Part shown: positions 44,864 to 54,673 of the stretch, piece after piece | How the letters are laid out: each line of letters begins with the position of its first letter | How positions within the stretch are numbered: the first letter of the stretch is position 1 | From: an uncultured Hoeflea sp. | GTDB taxonomy: Bacteria > Pseudomonadota > Alphaproteobacteria > Rhizobiales > Rhizobiaceae | DNA length: 64,000 bases | Direction of reading: 5' to 3' | Assembly (NCBI RefSeq): GCF_947501405.1 | Contig: NZ_CANMVK010000002.1 | Location: 558,001 to 622,000, forward strand | Translations under genes and position numbers: made by a program | The notes under the pieces: model-generated | What the model was told of the DNA's origin: nothing | Seen by the model: only the letters and a program-made list of their open reading frames with translations | Database searches by the model: none

Positions 44864-45805
44864 TCCATCCCAGCAATCACGTAAGGTTGAATTCGAGGAT
44901 TGGTCGTTGGGTCTGGAAAAACCGCGCTCAACAAATGATCACCCGACATGACCAACATGCAGGGCATTTCGGTACCGTATTTCCACCACTAACGACTTGG
45001 AGCTGCCAAACTCAGCATTTTCCGTCCCGCTCAACAGAGAGGCGATTAGCGTATGCCAGCGTATTCCGCAATGCTTTTTTGTATTGTACCGCGCGGTGTT
45101 TCGCACCTGCGGCTGATGCAGGGCGCAAACAGGTCATTTAAGATGATTGGTCGTTCGTGCTCATATCGACCGACAATGTGGTCCGCCTTACGACATCATG
45201 GCGGCATTCAAATGCCTGGCTAAACGAATTGCTCAAGATGTTGCGGAAAAGTCGAGATATCAGAAGAAGCCGATCGCGCCGGAAGCCGCGCCAGATGATC
45301 TGAAATCTGACCCGATGTACGACTACCCCGCACTATGAATTGCTGCGGAAGATCGGGCCGCCCTTGTCGAGGTATTGCGCCGCGTAGTGGGCATGGGATT
45401 GCGTCGGAGCAAATGATGCGGATGATGCAAGGGGAACTGAGGTCAGCGCCGCCGGCAACTTGCCGTGCCAGTCCGTTAGCGGAGTCGACGATGTCAGTCA
45501 GCGCATGACGCTGGCGTCCTTTGGTATCTTGCCTTGACATTGCACCCAAATCTCCTTTCCATTGGTCCTGGCGCATCGGCTATCAGTGATCCGTGTATTC
45601 AAACACGGTGCATTTGCCTTAGGCTCTCGGTAATTCGGTCTGATGGCAGTCGGGCTTGCAGCAATGTTCGACACGGTCCATATCGGTTCGGGAAATCCTG
45701 GGCCAATCGAATCCTTGTTAAATCGACGGGATTTCATCTCACTGAATTTGCTGAGCAACTTACAAATCGGACTTCGAAATTTTCAAAAAGAAAAACCGGC
45801 ATGAG
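44864..45805. other. Large gene-free region (942 bases)
   Basis: No intact gene found on either strand. A start-less open frame on the minus strand (45497 down to a stop at 45333-45335, ending HAHYAAQYLDKGGPIFRSNS) and other short fragments are protein-like but unrecognised. The stretch looks like decayed coding sequence left between two gene groups, and it must carry promoters for the sugar transferase and the membrane protein on either side. Confidence 0.45.
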
Positions 45806-47857
45806 ATGACTGAAATGACGAAGCCCGAGAAGTGGTTCGCGCAAGACGGACAAAATGGCGCATTAAATCTGATCGTATTTAAGGTCGGGCGAAATACCGC
45901 AATCGCATATTTGGTGGCTGTTCTTGTTCTGGCTGCGATCGGCCACACGCACTTTTTCAATTTGCCTTACGTGGTTGGTCTTCGCGGATTCTCAGTCGTT
46001 GAGTATTTGGCTCATGCTTTGGAGCCGCTTAGTTTTGCCCGCGATTTTCCCGGGGGGAGCTATTCCACAACTGATAACTCGATCATCACCAATCTCTATG
46101 TTCCCCTTAAGCACTTCACCGGCTTGTCCAACATCAACTTGATGACCGGTGGAATCTGGCTTGAAGTGTTGTCGGTGATCGCTGGAGGGAGTGTCCTGTG
46201 GTGGGCGCTCAGCGCGTCGGTGCCTGCCGAACAAACAATGGACGATCGTCTGAAAAGACTGTTTGTCGGTGGGTGGCTGATAACCGTTCTGGTGGCCGGT
46301 AATGTCATCAAACCCAATCTGTCGGGTTTCGGCGCACCGTTCTTTCACGGGCAATTCTACGGCTATGCCGACGCGCTGGCGTTTGTCGCGCTTGCAGCCT
46401 ATCTGCGCGGAAGATGGATTTTTGTCACGCTGGCGCTGATTGCAGCTTTCGCCGTCCATCCGATCAAGGCGGTGATGCCGAGCGTTTTTATCGGCGCCGC
46501 CGTTCTCGCTAACATCCGCTCTGAACTTACGATCAAGTCGGTCGCAAGCGGCATTTGCGTTGCACTCTTTGCTGTGTACTGGGCTTTGTTTCGGTTGAAA
46601 CTGGGCGGCGCGGCTGGCGTCGCCAACATTCCTGACGATGTGTTCATCGCTTACACGCGAATCCAGCAGTATCACTGGTACCCTGCCGTCACCGGTATCA
46701 TCTCTTCAGCTCAAGGTACGGGTCTGGTGCCCTTCTTCGCTGCCTTGATCATGGCCCTGACCGCAGGTCTGAGAACAGATCTGCCTCAAAAGATAAAGTC
46801 AGCGTTTCTTGCGGGCTTTTTCGCCCTATTTCTGCTTACCGCTTGGGGAATCTATAACTCGATTGACCTGCGTTCGGCGTTCTTAATCAAACTCTGTCTC
46901 ATCAGAGCCAGCGAGTTCATGGTTCAATTGTCGCCGTTTCTGATTTGCCTGGCAATTTATCAGACGTGGCGAGGGAAGGACTGGCTCTGGTTCGCGATCT
47001 TTATCGGCTTTCTGTTGGCTGCGATGTTTCCCAACACCCAACCATCTTACTCTCTGGCCTTCTGCGCCGCTGGACTCTTCCTGATTCAAAGCCTTTCGCA
47101 ACGCAAAGCCGGATTTTCCGCCGCTCTCCTAGCTTTGACTGTTTCCGTATTTTTTCTGATTACGCAATTCGTTTGGTGGCGCTTTCCCGGAAGCTCAAAC
47201 CCACTGTTCTACTCATCCTCGGCAATCCTCGTTGCGGCAGTCTGTTACCTTGCGCTAACTGTACCGGTTCCACGACAACTTTTGCCTTGGAAGGCCGTGG
47301 TCATAGCAAATGCCTTTAGTCTGGTTTTCCTTTCAGGTGCTTTCGCCTGGTTGCTGCACTACAGCACCCTTCAAGCCGACATGAATTTCGCGCGACCCTA
47401 TTACGAGGCGCAGAAATGGGCCAATCGCTCCACGGATAAGACCGCGTTGTTCATGGTCGATCCTTGCTTGAATTATGGATGGAGAGATTTCTCGGAACGC
47501 AGCTCAATCGGCACGCCCCGGGAATGGTACATGACAGGTTGGGGCTATGTGTCAGACCTTCGGGTTTTCCGCTGGGGCCAGGATATTGGACAAACGCTGG
47601 GGATGGACTTGACGGGAATGCTGCCCAAGCGCGAAGAAGAAGCCGGACTTCAAATCGGGCCAATCTGTGAGCAGGCGAGGGAACTCTATTACGACGATTC
47701 CCGAGCCCCGCTGCGGCGAATGCATGAGAAATACGGAATCGACTACTTCGTCATGTACAAAGATCAGTCCGAAGAACTGATGCAAAAATACGCGATCGAG
47801 CCGGCATACGCGAACAACCATGTGCGAATCATCTCGGCCGAGGAATTTCTGAAATAG
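45806..47857 (+). CDS. Large polytopic membrane protein with soluble C-terminal domain (683 aa)
   Basis: About twelve hydrophobic segments from residue 30 to 515, the first loop after helix 1 being long (GLRGFSVVEYLAHALEPLSF). A soluble tail of about 160 residues follows, with AQKWANRSTDKTALFMVDPC and GTPREWYMTGWGYVSD. The layout resembles GT-C-like or DUF6798-type membrane proteins, in which the tail reads nTp-like segments found after membrane domains of predicted glycosyltransferases; I cannot name a reaction. No clear ribosome site is seen before the ATG. It stands alone between the gene-free stretch and the leftward DUF2793 gene. Confidence 0.8.
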   Translation: MTEMTKPEKWFAQDGQNGALNLIVFKVGRNTAIAYLVAVLVLAAIGHTHFFNLPYVVGLRGFSVVEYLAHALEPLSFARDFPGGSYSTTDNSIITNLYVPLKHFTGLSNINLMTGGIWLEVLSVIAGGSVLWWALSASVPAEQTMDDRLKRLFVGGWLITVLVAGNVIKPNLSGFGAPFFHGQFYGYADALAFVALAAYLRGRWIFVTLALIAAFAVHPIKAVMPSVFIGAAVLANIRSELTIKSVASGICVALFAVYWALFRLKLGGAAGVANIPDDVFIAYTRIQQYHWYPAVTGIISSAQGTGLVPFFAALIMALTAGLRTDLPQKIKSAFLAGFFALFLLTAWGIYNSIDLRSAFLIKLCLIRASEFMVQLSPFLICLAIYQTWRGKDWLWFAIFIGFLLAAMFPNTQPSYSLAFCAAGLFLIQSLSQRKAGFSAALLALTVSVFFLITQFVWWRFPGSSNPLFYSSSAILVAAVCYLALTVPVPRQLLPWKAVVIANAFSLVFLSGAFAWLLHYSTLQADMNFARPYYEAQKWANRSTDKTALFMVDPCLNYGWRDFSERSSIGTPREWYMTGWGYVSDLRVFRWGQDIGQTLGMDLTGMLPKREEEAGLQIGPICEQARELYYDDSRAPLRRMHEKYGIDYFVMYKDQSEELMQKYAIEPAYANNHVRIISAEEFLK

Positions 47858-47955
47858 AGCTTGGCGCGTCCCTTCCGGACTGACCTTTGCCTGGGCGGGG
47901 ACGTTACAAGCAAGTTCGGTCATCAACGCCGTTATGATACGACGCGCCGATACGG

Positions 47956-49008
47956 CTACACCTGGATGATGCTGTAAAGCGCACCGGTAAGGCCCAGCTG
48001 TGCCGAGCCGGCATTGTGGCGCATCCGCACACAGACCGTATCTCCCGCGGTCAAAGTCATGACCGCACGCGACATGATCGTGTTCTGCCCGGACACTCCC
48101 GAGACTTCATTGAATCCCACCTGGTCCACACCGTTTCTGAAGAGATAGACCGATGTCGTGCTTGCCAATCCGTTCACAGAAAGGGATACGCCAAAATCAT
48201 AGGTACCATCTTCCGGAACGGTAAACTCACGGCCATCCCAGGCGGCGTTACCAAAATCGTTGCGCGAAGTAGTGGTAAAAACCTGATCGGTATAAACCAT
48301 GTCGGGCATTGACGTCCCTGAGGTGTCCTCTGCTGTCAACACCTTGATGCTACCTGGTGTCGCTGGCAGCGATACCACGCCGGTGACAGGGTCGATCAGC
48401 AGCGCCTCTACCCATGTGGCCCCGTCAGCGCTGACCTTGATGGAGAAGCCGTCGCTGCCGGCGAGGCCGATTTCGGCGCGACCGGACCATCCGGTCTTAA
48501 ATAGCATGCTCGCTGTGTCGACCGGTAAGGCTTTGTTGGCGGTCAGACGGAGGCTGCCGCTGCCGGGCGTTATGTCATCATGGGAAAACAGAATCTCGTC
48601 CGATTTGACCGCCAGCCGGCTTGACTGATCGGCAACCGCATTGACGCCGAGAGTGAGGGGGGTGGCAGAATTCCCGTTGGACTGCCAGGCAACTCCGTTC
48701 CAGACAACCAGAACGGCTTCATCGGCGATCCAGGCAAGCCAGCCGGGACGCGGCGACAGCCGCATCCAACCGCCCGCCGAATACAACGCCACCGAACCAT
48801 CCCAGCCTTCCCACTCCGCAGAAGCTGCGGCGCCAACGATATGACGGTCACCGTCAACCGGATTGGGGGGAGGAAGCGTCCGGGTCCGGTCGGCGACCGA
48901 GAGCTGAACCAATGCATCAAGCGCAGCCAGTGCCTCATTGTGCGTGACGTGCTTTTGGGCCTGAGCGGCGGCAATCAAAGGCAGGGAGAGATTGGGGGTG
49001 GCGTCCAT
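47956..49008 (-). CDS. DUF2793 protein with C1q-like C-terminal domain, tail-fibre-like (350 aa)
   Basis: N-terminal DUF2793 (about 1-110): TPNLSLPLIAAAQAQKHVTHNEALAALD and the Trp-rich GWMRLSPRPGWLAWIADE. The last 130 residues fit a C1q/TNF-like beta sandwich: FTVPEDGTYDFGVSLSVNG, YLFRNGVDQ, LTAGDTVCVRMRHNAG. DUF2793 proteins occur in alphaproteobacterial phages and as tail-fibre parts of gene transfer agents. No other phage genes are nearby, so this is an orphan receptor-binding-like protein inside a polysaccharide region. The ATG after GAGG gives a start at the conserved domain; an upstream frame extension is not conserved. Confidence 0.87.
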   Translation of the reverse strand: MDATPNLSLPLIAAAQAQKHVTHNEALAALDALVQLSVADRTRTLPPPNPVDGDRHIVGAAASAEWEGWDGSVALYSAGGWMRLSPRPGWLAWIADEAVLVVWNGVAWQSNGNSATPLTLGVNAVADQSSRLAVKSDEILFSHDDITPGSGSLRLTANKALPVDTASMLFKTGWSGRAEIGLAGSDGFSIKVSADGATWVEALLIDPVTGVVSLPATPGSIKVLTAEDTSGTSMPDMVYTDQVFTTTSRNDFGNAAWDGREFTVPEDGTYDFGVSLSVNGLASTTSVYLFRNGVDQVGFNEVSGVSGQNTIMSRAVMTLTAGDTVCVRMRHNAGSAQLGLTGALYSIIQV

Positions 49009-49317
49009 GGCGTCCTCGCTGTTTGAGGCCACCAGTTTCGCCTCAAGTACGAGAAGGGGGAAAACAATCGGCGTTTTTCCCGTCCAAGCGGACCTCTCCG
49101 CCAACTGATTGCACGACGCCGGATGCCGATCCGGTGCCCACGTCAACACCCTCAGATTTCACCAAAATTCCCTTGAGAGGACCGGAATGCAGTTGGGGCA
49201 CCAGCCCCGCGGGCTGCATCCGGACCAAGCCAAATCACGTTGATTTTCAGTGTGGTTTTTCCTCATTCTGGCAAGGGGTCCAAGCCGGCAACACTATTGC
49301 GGAACTGATACAACGAC
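49009..49317. other. Intergenic region upstream of the DUF2793 gene
   Basis: About 300 bases with no supported gene. It holds the ribosome site and presumably the promoter of the leftward DUF2793 gene; no terminator hairpin was found. Confidence 0.4.
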
Positions 49318-50628
49318 TTATGACAAAAGCCCCAGCAGCGACTCGAAACCGGCCTCCCAGCCATAGACGTCGGTGATTGTGTGTGTGTGCCAATTCACCG
49401 TTATCTCGCCGCCGACGGCCTGCACTTCCTTGATCCAATGGCGCATGGCTGTTTCCGGATCGGCGTCTTCGCCGCTGGAATAATCGTAAAAATGCGAATC
49501 CATGAACACCATCGGAATGGCGTCGATCGCAAGTGGCTTTCCCGCCGCCTCATCCCAGGGCCTGATGGTGAGCGCATGACCGGCGCGAAAGCCGGGCCGG
49601 TCATTAAAGCCGAGGGTGGAATCGAGCTCGAGCCCGGCTGCGGCCTGCGCTGCCCAGGTTCGGGCCCAGGAGAAGTGCAGCCAGTGCTGCCGGCAATGAC
49701 GAACCATACCGCCCAGTGCGCGCTCAAGGCGGGCCTTCTCGATTAACATCGTGTCTGCCTCTTCCCAGGCATCGAAAGACTGGTGCAGCCCAATGGTCCA
49801 GTCTCCTTCGGCAAAGGCCCGCAGCTCACGGCGCATCATCTCCGAGCCGATATTGTAGGCCGGATCGATCAGGATCCGGCGCGGCGAGCGCCGGCCCAGG
49901 CCTGCTCGCCCCCCATAAAAGTGCAGCGTGCTTCGAATCCCGGCGGAGCGCTCCATGTCGCGCACCCGCCCAAAAGTCCGGAAATCGCCTGAGGAAAATG
50001 CATAACGGCGGGCGTCTCTCAGTCTGGCACGGATCAGTGAACCATCGCCTCGGGCCGTTGCCCGCGCCGCGTTGGTCAATTGGAACGCTGTCTGCTTGAA
50101 CCGGATTTCCGGCGTCAGGCGGATGGCGTCGACATCGTGTGTCAGTAGGATCTGGGCTCGCGGCAATGGGCCAAAAACGGCCTCCTCGGACAACCCTGCC
50201 TCACGCGCCGCCCAGCGCCGGAGAAACAGAAAGCTGCGATTGACCCAGGCATGCTGATACAGGGGATCCAGCGTCCGCGGTAGCCGGAAGCTGTAAGACA
50301 GGATCGGACCATGGAGCCGTTCATGTGCGCGTTCCGGCGAGCCTGCCAGCATGTAAAAGGCATTGGCGATCCAGTCGCAGCATTGCCAGTCGGGCTTTCC
50401 CTCAACCGGCGATAGGGTCGAGGCAAAAACGAGAAGCCGGCCATCGACGCCGAGATCGGCCGCCCAATCGGGCAGGGCGATATGGTGCAGGGCGGGCTCG
50501 GCACCGGGGTCGGCGTCAACAATGGGAAACGGAAGCCTGGCGACAGCCTCATGCCCCGATGGCCAGTAACGCATTCCGCAATCCAGCGTCCACCTGCGGC
50601 TTGAATCGGTCTCACTTGCGGCGTTCAT
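49318..50628 (-). CDS. Polysaccharide deacetylase-like protein (436 aa)
   Basis: Shows the carbohydrate-esterase-4-like pattern of a metal-dependent deacetylase: ILLTHDVDAIRL (His-Asp near the start of the barrel), IGLHQSFDAWEEADTMLIEKARLE in place of the usual second His motif, LHFSWARTW, and a closing NWHTHT. An N-terminal domain of about 150 residues precedes it. No signal peptide is evident. The ATG follows GGAGGGCGG and overlaps the upstream membrane-protein gene by 17 bases, so the two are coupled. It may deacetylate an N-acetyl sugar of the polymer; the metal site is incomplete by eye, so activity is uncertain. Confidence 0.72.
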   Translation of the reverse strand: MNAASETDSSRRWTLDCGMRYWPSGHEAVARLPFPIVDADPGAEPALHHIALPDWAADLGVDGRLLVFASTLSPVEGKPDWQCCDWIANAFYMLAGSPERAHERLHGPILSYSFRLPRTLDPLYQHAWVNRSFLFLRRWAAREAGLSEEAVFGPLPRAQILLTHDVDAIRLTPEIRFKQTAFQLTNAARATARGDGSLIRARLRDARRYAFSSGDFRTFGRVRDMERSAGIRSTLHFYGGRAGLGRRSPRRILIDPAYNIGSEMMRRELRAFAEGDWTIGLHQSFDAWEEADTMLIEKARLERALGGMVRHCRQHWLHFSWARTWAAQAAAGLELDSTLGFNDRPGFRAGHALTIRPWDEAAGKPLAIDAIPMVFMDSHFYDYSSGEDADPETAMRHWIKEVQAVGGEITVNWHTHTITDVYGWEAGFESLLGLLS

Positions 50629-51622
50629 TCTCCGCCCTCCAGTCACGCAGGCGCGCCATGAGGCGGCCTAGGCTCAAGTCACCCGAAACAAGAAACCAGC
50701 CCGCAACGGCGATGACAGGAATGACGAGACACAGGCGCAGCAGAAGTGCCATAGCGATTGCGGTTCCCATCGGAAACCCAAAAGCAGCCAATGACAGGGC
50801 GATCGCGCCCTCGAATGTGCCCAATCCGCCGGGCGCGACGGAAACGATCAAGCCGAGCGTGCTGGCGATGAAAACAACCAAAATCTGGCCAAGTGTAAGT
50901 TCGCCAAATCCAATGGAGAAAAAAAACAGAGCAAAGATTAGGTAGGCCGCCAACCACGAAGCGGCAGATAACCCGATAACGAGTGCGGTGGTCCGCAAGC
51001 TTGCCAGACGGGAAATCGCTTCGGCAACATGCTCGACTTGGACCCGCAACCATTGGTTAGGCATCCTATCCGCAAGGCTCCATAAAGACCTGGGGTGAAC
51101 AAGGATCACACCGATTACAAGCAACCCGGTCACAGCAATCCCGGCCAAGACAATGCCACTTGACTGAACGGTTTCCCGCTGCGGCCCGGTCAAGACTGCG
51201 AGCGCGGCAAAGGCGAGCCCGGCAAGGAAAACCGCATCAAAAACGCGCTCGATCGCAAGAATCGTGAATCCGCGACTGAATGGGAGGTTGCTGACAAGGT
51301 TCAGTCCCACGGGCTTTGCGATTTCCGAGAGACGACTCGGAATTATCAGCGACACGAACTGCGCAACTGACTGCACAGCCAACCCATTTCGCATTGTCAC
51401 ACTGCTACCTGACAGAACTGAAACACGCCACCCGGCGATCACGATCCCAATCCATGCCACAGGAAACGTAACCAACACTGAAATCAGAGCGTGACCTGTC
51501 TCAATCTCTTTTGGCCATTCGGGAATGATGTAGACGACAATCAGCGCGCCAAAGAGAGCGATAATCGCTGTATTCAGAAACACGTAGTTTTTTGCTTCCA
51601 ACTTTGCGAACCACCGAAACAC
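50612..51622 (-). CDS. LPG-synthase transmembrane-domain protein, UPF0104/AglD type (336 aa)
   Basis: About eight membrane segments with the family signature LIIPSRLSEIAKP and, later, VAPGGLGTFEGAIALSL. These match the flippase-like lysylphosphatidylglycerol synthase membrane domain, without the soluble synthase. Family members occur in glycolipid and cell-wall loci and may move lipids or lipid-linked sugars. The GTG start is chosen because GAGGGAAAGAG lies upstream; a TTG eleven codons earlier has no ribosome site. It is coupled to the deacetylase-like gene that follows. Confidence 0.86.
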   Translation of the reverse strand: MFRWFAKLEAKNYVFLNTAIIALFGALIVVYIIPEWPKEIETGHALISVLVTFPVAWIGIVIAGWRVSVLSGSSVTMRNGLAVQSVAQFVSLIIPSRLSEIAKPVGLNLVSNLPFSRGFTILAIERVFDAVFLAGLAFAALAVLTGPQRETVQSSGIVLAGIAVTGLLVIGVILVHPRSLWSLADRMPNQWLRVQVEHVAEAISRLASLRTTALVIGLSAASWLAAYLIFALFFFSIGFGELTLGQILVVFIASTLGLIVSVAPGGLGTFEGAIALSLAAFGFPMGTAIAMALLLRLCLVIPVIAVAGWFLVSGDLSLGRLMARLRDWRAENERRK

Positions 51623-51655
51623 CGTAGCTCTTTCCCTCGCAGTGTACTCTGACAA

Positions 51656-52126
51656 ATTCAGCGCTCATGTCATCTGCTTCATGACATGCACAAGCGAGAA
51701 ATACGCGTGCTGGGCACCGTCCCGAGTGTTAGCCGATTAGCAGCAGTGGGTCTACAAGAACGAAACTGGCCCGCCCGATGGTAGATGATCCGACATAGCT
51801 GTTCTGCATTGGCAGTTGTGCGCAAACCAGCCTGCTCACTCTTTGGCATGCGAAGTTCCACGCGAGCTGGCACAATCGACCGTCCGCCCCAAGAATGGCA
51901 AACCGGAACGCATTTCAGTTCGATATCCCAAGCTTTGCGACGCGGCAAAAGAGCGGCAGAATTGATGGGCCGCAAGATTCACTATATGCCCAATCGACAT
52001 TGGTCTCGGCTCGTTGATCCTGCAGTCCGTTCTATTGGATGGGGGAACGACAAAAACGATTGCTGACGCTATCACAACACCAGCTCGAGCCGAGTTCATC
52101 CAGACGGTAACCAAAAGGGCCAGCGC
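51656..52126. other. Divergent intergenic region
   Basis: About 470 bases with no supported gene, between the leftward UPF0104-type gene and the rightward GNAT gene. The only clear structure is the inverted repeat at 51666-51688. Promoters for both units should be here. Confidence 0.45.
51666..51688. promoter_or_regulatory. Perfect 8-bp inverted repeat with 7-base loop
   Basis: CATGTCAT and ATGACATG separated by CTGCTTC, about 44 bases upstream of the chosen start of the UPF0104-type gene. It could be an operator or a leader hairpin; it has no T-tract. Confidence 0.35.
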
Positions 52127-53071
52127 ATGAGGTTCAACCTCGTCAGAAAGAAAACATTCCTCGATATCCTAAGCGATGTCTACGGTTTGACCGTCTACGC
52201 AAATGAAGGGATAGAAGATGCCCGCTTTTTTCGGTCTCTCAATCCCTTGGCTCGAAAGCTGGCGTTCAATTTGCCAATGGGCTTTTATGAGACTTCTGAA
52301 CAGTTGCGCGACCGTTGGACGAACGGCCAATGGGAGGCTTTGAAGAAGAAATCTTTGGAAAGTGGAGTGAACTATTCGATCAGCGTATTGGGGGATGCTG
52401 GATTGGGTGGAGGTGTGCATGTCGCTCACAATCCGGTGCTGAGTTTACGGGGCTGTACGCATCACAAGCAGAGATACAAACGGCACCATATCAAGAACCT
52501 AAACACCGAATACAACAAGGCTGATCGCAATCGCATTGAGATTGTGTTTGCAACAACTGAGGATGAACTCCGCGGCTTCTACCATGTATTGGCCTGCCAG
52601 TATGTTCGAGAGCACATGATGGTTTTCCAGCCATTCGAGTTGTATCGCAGGCTGTTCGCGCAGGATTTCGGACAGTTGCTCGTTGCCAAGCAGGATGGCA
52701 AAGTTGTTGGTGGCATGTTTCTCATGCGCGACGATAAAGTCCTGCATTACAATTGGGGCGCGAGAGCCCGGATTGGTAACGTCAGTATCGGCACCATTCT
52801 GATAGATGCCGCCATCGAACACGCCCTTTCTGCCGGTTATGATTACTTCGACTTCGGCTCGACTCCGCTGTCGGATGATGCCTTGCTACGCTTCAAGCTG
52901 AAATGGGGGGCCATCGATGAGCCGGTGTACAAATACTCGACATTGCAAAACCAAGGCATCATGGATTTGAACACTGCGTATATGTGGCCACGCAAGTTGT
53001 TTTCATTTTTGCCGATCGCGGTGGCGAAAAAGCTGATGCCGATCGCCGTTCCCTGGGTGGTATCAGGATGA
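52127..53071 (+). CDS. GNAT/FemAB-like acyltransferase (314 aa)
   Basis: Resembles the FemAB or BioF2-like acetyltransferase group with GNAT fold. The core is in the second half: FYHVLACQYVREHMMVFQPFELYRRLF, LLVAKQDGKVVGGMFLMRDDKVLHYNWGA, then AIEHALSAGYDYFDFGSTPLSDDALLRFKLKWGA. These are typical of proteins that add an acyl or aminoacyl group to an amino sugar or peptide in exopolysaccharide loci. The next gene, a formyltransferase, starts inside its stop codon (ATGA). No ribosome site is obvious. The acyl donor is unknown. Confidence 0.85.
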   Translation: MRFNLVRKKTFLDILSDVYGLTVYANEGIEDARFFRSLNPLARKLAFNLPMGFYETSEQLRDRWTNGQWEALKKKSLESGVNYSISVLGDAGLGGGVHVAHNPVLSLRGCTHHKQRYKRHHIKNLNTEYNKADRNRIEIVFATTEDELRGFYHVLACQYVREHMMVFQPFELYRRLFAQDFGQLLVAKQDGKVVGGMFLMRDDKVLHYNWGARARIGNVSIGTILIDAAIEHALSAGYDYFDFGSTPLSDDALLRFKLKWGAIDEPVYKYSTLQNQGIMDLNTAYMWPRKLFSFLPIAVAKKLMPIAVPWVVSG

Positions 53072-53895
53072 CAAGACTGATCATTCTCTGCGCAGACGAC
53101 ACGGTCTGGGCATTGCCGTGCTGGATAAGAACCATCCCGAAATTGAAAGATTCGGGTTTCACGATCGCAGGCCTTGCCACCACCTCCTATTCCCCGTCCA
53201 TTGGCAGATCAGATACCCCCGCATATCTTTGGTATATATCGCGTTTTGGCTTGTGGAATTTTCTAAAGATGGTTGGTTTCGCCTTGGTGTCGCGCATGGC
53301 GTCGATACTGCACGGGAACCCGCAGAGTTTTAAAAAGCTTGCCAGCTTTCACAGCATTCCCTTTCATGCTTTTGGCTCCGTTAAAGATTTGGATATGTTG
53401 TCGTACTTCCAAAATGAAAGTCCGGATGTAGTCGCAATCATGGTGCCGGAGATAATTCCTGTGGCGCTAATAGAGGCAAGCCGGTTTGGCATGATCAATC
53501 AGCATCCGTCGCTTCTGCCAAGAAACAAGGGGTTATTCCCTTATATATATGCTTTCACAAAGCAGGAACAGCAAGGCGTTACATTACACAGTATTGACCA
53601 GCGTATAGACGAAGGTGAAATATTGTATCAGTATAAATTGGATTCACATCAGGCGTCGAGCATGGTTCAAGCTCACTATGAAATCATGCACGCTTTTCCC
53701 GAGGCGCTCATCTGCGCGCTCGACGGTCTGGTAAATCCGAGCGCACGGAACGTGTTTACAGCGTCATCCAAAGAACCTACCTACAACCGGGCGCCGAACG
53801 AGAAGGTCATGAAAAGCTTCTTCGATTCCGGTGGTCGTATTATCGGTTTGGAAGATTTGATCCGTGCATGGCGAAACGGGTCCGGTTCGGAATAG
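53068..53895 (+). CDS. Formyltransferase family protein (275 aa)
   Basis: Member of the methionyl-tRNA/GART formyltransferase fold used by sugar N-formyltransferases. The catalytic triad is visible: Asn144 and His146 in INQHPSLLPRNKG and Asp181 in HSIDQRIDEGEIL. It would use N10-formyl-tetrahydrofolate to formylate an amine, probably an amino sugar given the context. It starts in the GNAT stop codon and is followed by a methyltransferase, so the three are one operon. The first 90 residues lack the standard N-terminal motif, which makes the acceptor hard to guess. Confidence 0.86.
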   Translation: MTRLIILCADDTVWALPCWIRTIPKLKDSGFTIAGLATTSYSPSIGRSDTPAYLWYISRFGLWNFLKMVGFALVSRMASILHGNPQSFKKLASFHSIPFHAFGSVKDLDMLSYFQNESPDVVAIMVPEIIPVALIEASRFGMINQHPSLLPRNKGLFPYIYAFTKQEQQGVTLHSIDQRIDEGEILYQYKLDSHQASSMVQAHYEIMHAFPEALICALDGLVNPSARNVFTASSKEPTYNRAPNEKVMKSFFDSGGRIIGLEDLIRAWRNGSGSE

Positions 53896-53908
53896 AAAAC
53901 GGGTGCAC

Positions 53909-54673
53909 ATGCCATACTGTTACGCACGCAAACTGCCGCAGTTCCTGAGAAATCCCCTGTTCGGAGATCGTGATCGACACGGACCAGTCATTGATGAAAC
54001 CGATCCTTCATGGGTTGAGTACAAATCACGATTTTTCGATTTCTACGAGTCCACGCAAAAGGGCGGTATTGGCAAAACGATCAATGATGCCGGATACGGC
54101 GTTCTGCGTGATATTGATCTGAACGGCAAGCGTGTCGCTGAAATCGGCCCTGGCAGCATGCCGCATCGCAGCTTTTGGAATGGCACGCCTGCCACGTTCA
54201 CTGCAGTTGATATTTCCAAAGAGTTTCTGGAAATGACCGCGAGTAAGGTCGATTGTCCGTTCGAGGCTGTACACCTGGACGGAAGATCCCGAAAACTGCC
54301 CCTGCCGGATGACAGCTTTGACGTATTGATTAGCTTCTATTCATTGGAACACCTCAGCCCTCTGGATGGCCATCTTGAAGAATATGCCCGGGTCTTGAAG
54401 CCCGGTGGGGTGTTTGTCGGCGCGATTCCGAATGAAGGTGGTTTGGCATGGGGCGTTGGTCGATATCTGACCTCACGCCGTTGGGTTTTGAGAAATACGA
54501 CGATCGATTACGATAAAATCATCTGTTGGGAGCATCCCAACTTCGCTGATTCAATATTGATGGGATTGGACCGATATTTCGAGCGTGAGAAGATATCGAT
54601 GTATCCATTCTCCGTTGTGAATTCACTCGACATAAATCTGGTGACCAAGTTCCGTTATCGCAAACCCGCCTGA
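53909..54673 (+). CDS. SAM-dependent methyltransferase (254 aa)
   Basis: Class I methyltransferase with motif I VAEIGPGSMP at residues 76-85, VDISKEFLEMTASK and the motif IV/post region FDVLISFYSLEHLSPLDGHLEEYARVLKPGG. The start is the ATG thirteen bases after the formyltransferase stop; the frame is open further upstream inside the previous gene, but that part is not conserved. It is the last of the GNAT-formyltransferase-methyltransferase operon. Acceptor probably a sugar or lipid-linked glycan (inference). Confidence 0.87.
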   Translation: MPYCYARKLPQFLRNPLFGDRDRHGPVIDETDPSWVEYKSRFFDFYESTQKGGIGKTINDAGYGVLRDIDLNGKRVAEIGPGSMPHRSFWNGTPATFTAVDISKEFLEMTASKVDCPFEAVHLDGRSRKLPLPDDSFDVLISFYSLEHLSPLDGHLEEYARVLKPGGVFVGAIPNEGGLAWGVGRYLTSRRWVLRNTTIDYDKIICWEHPNFADSILMGLDRYFEREKISMYPFSVVNSLDINLVTKFRYRKPA

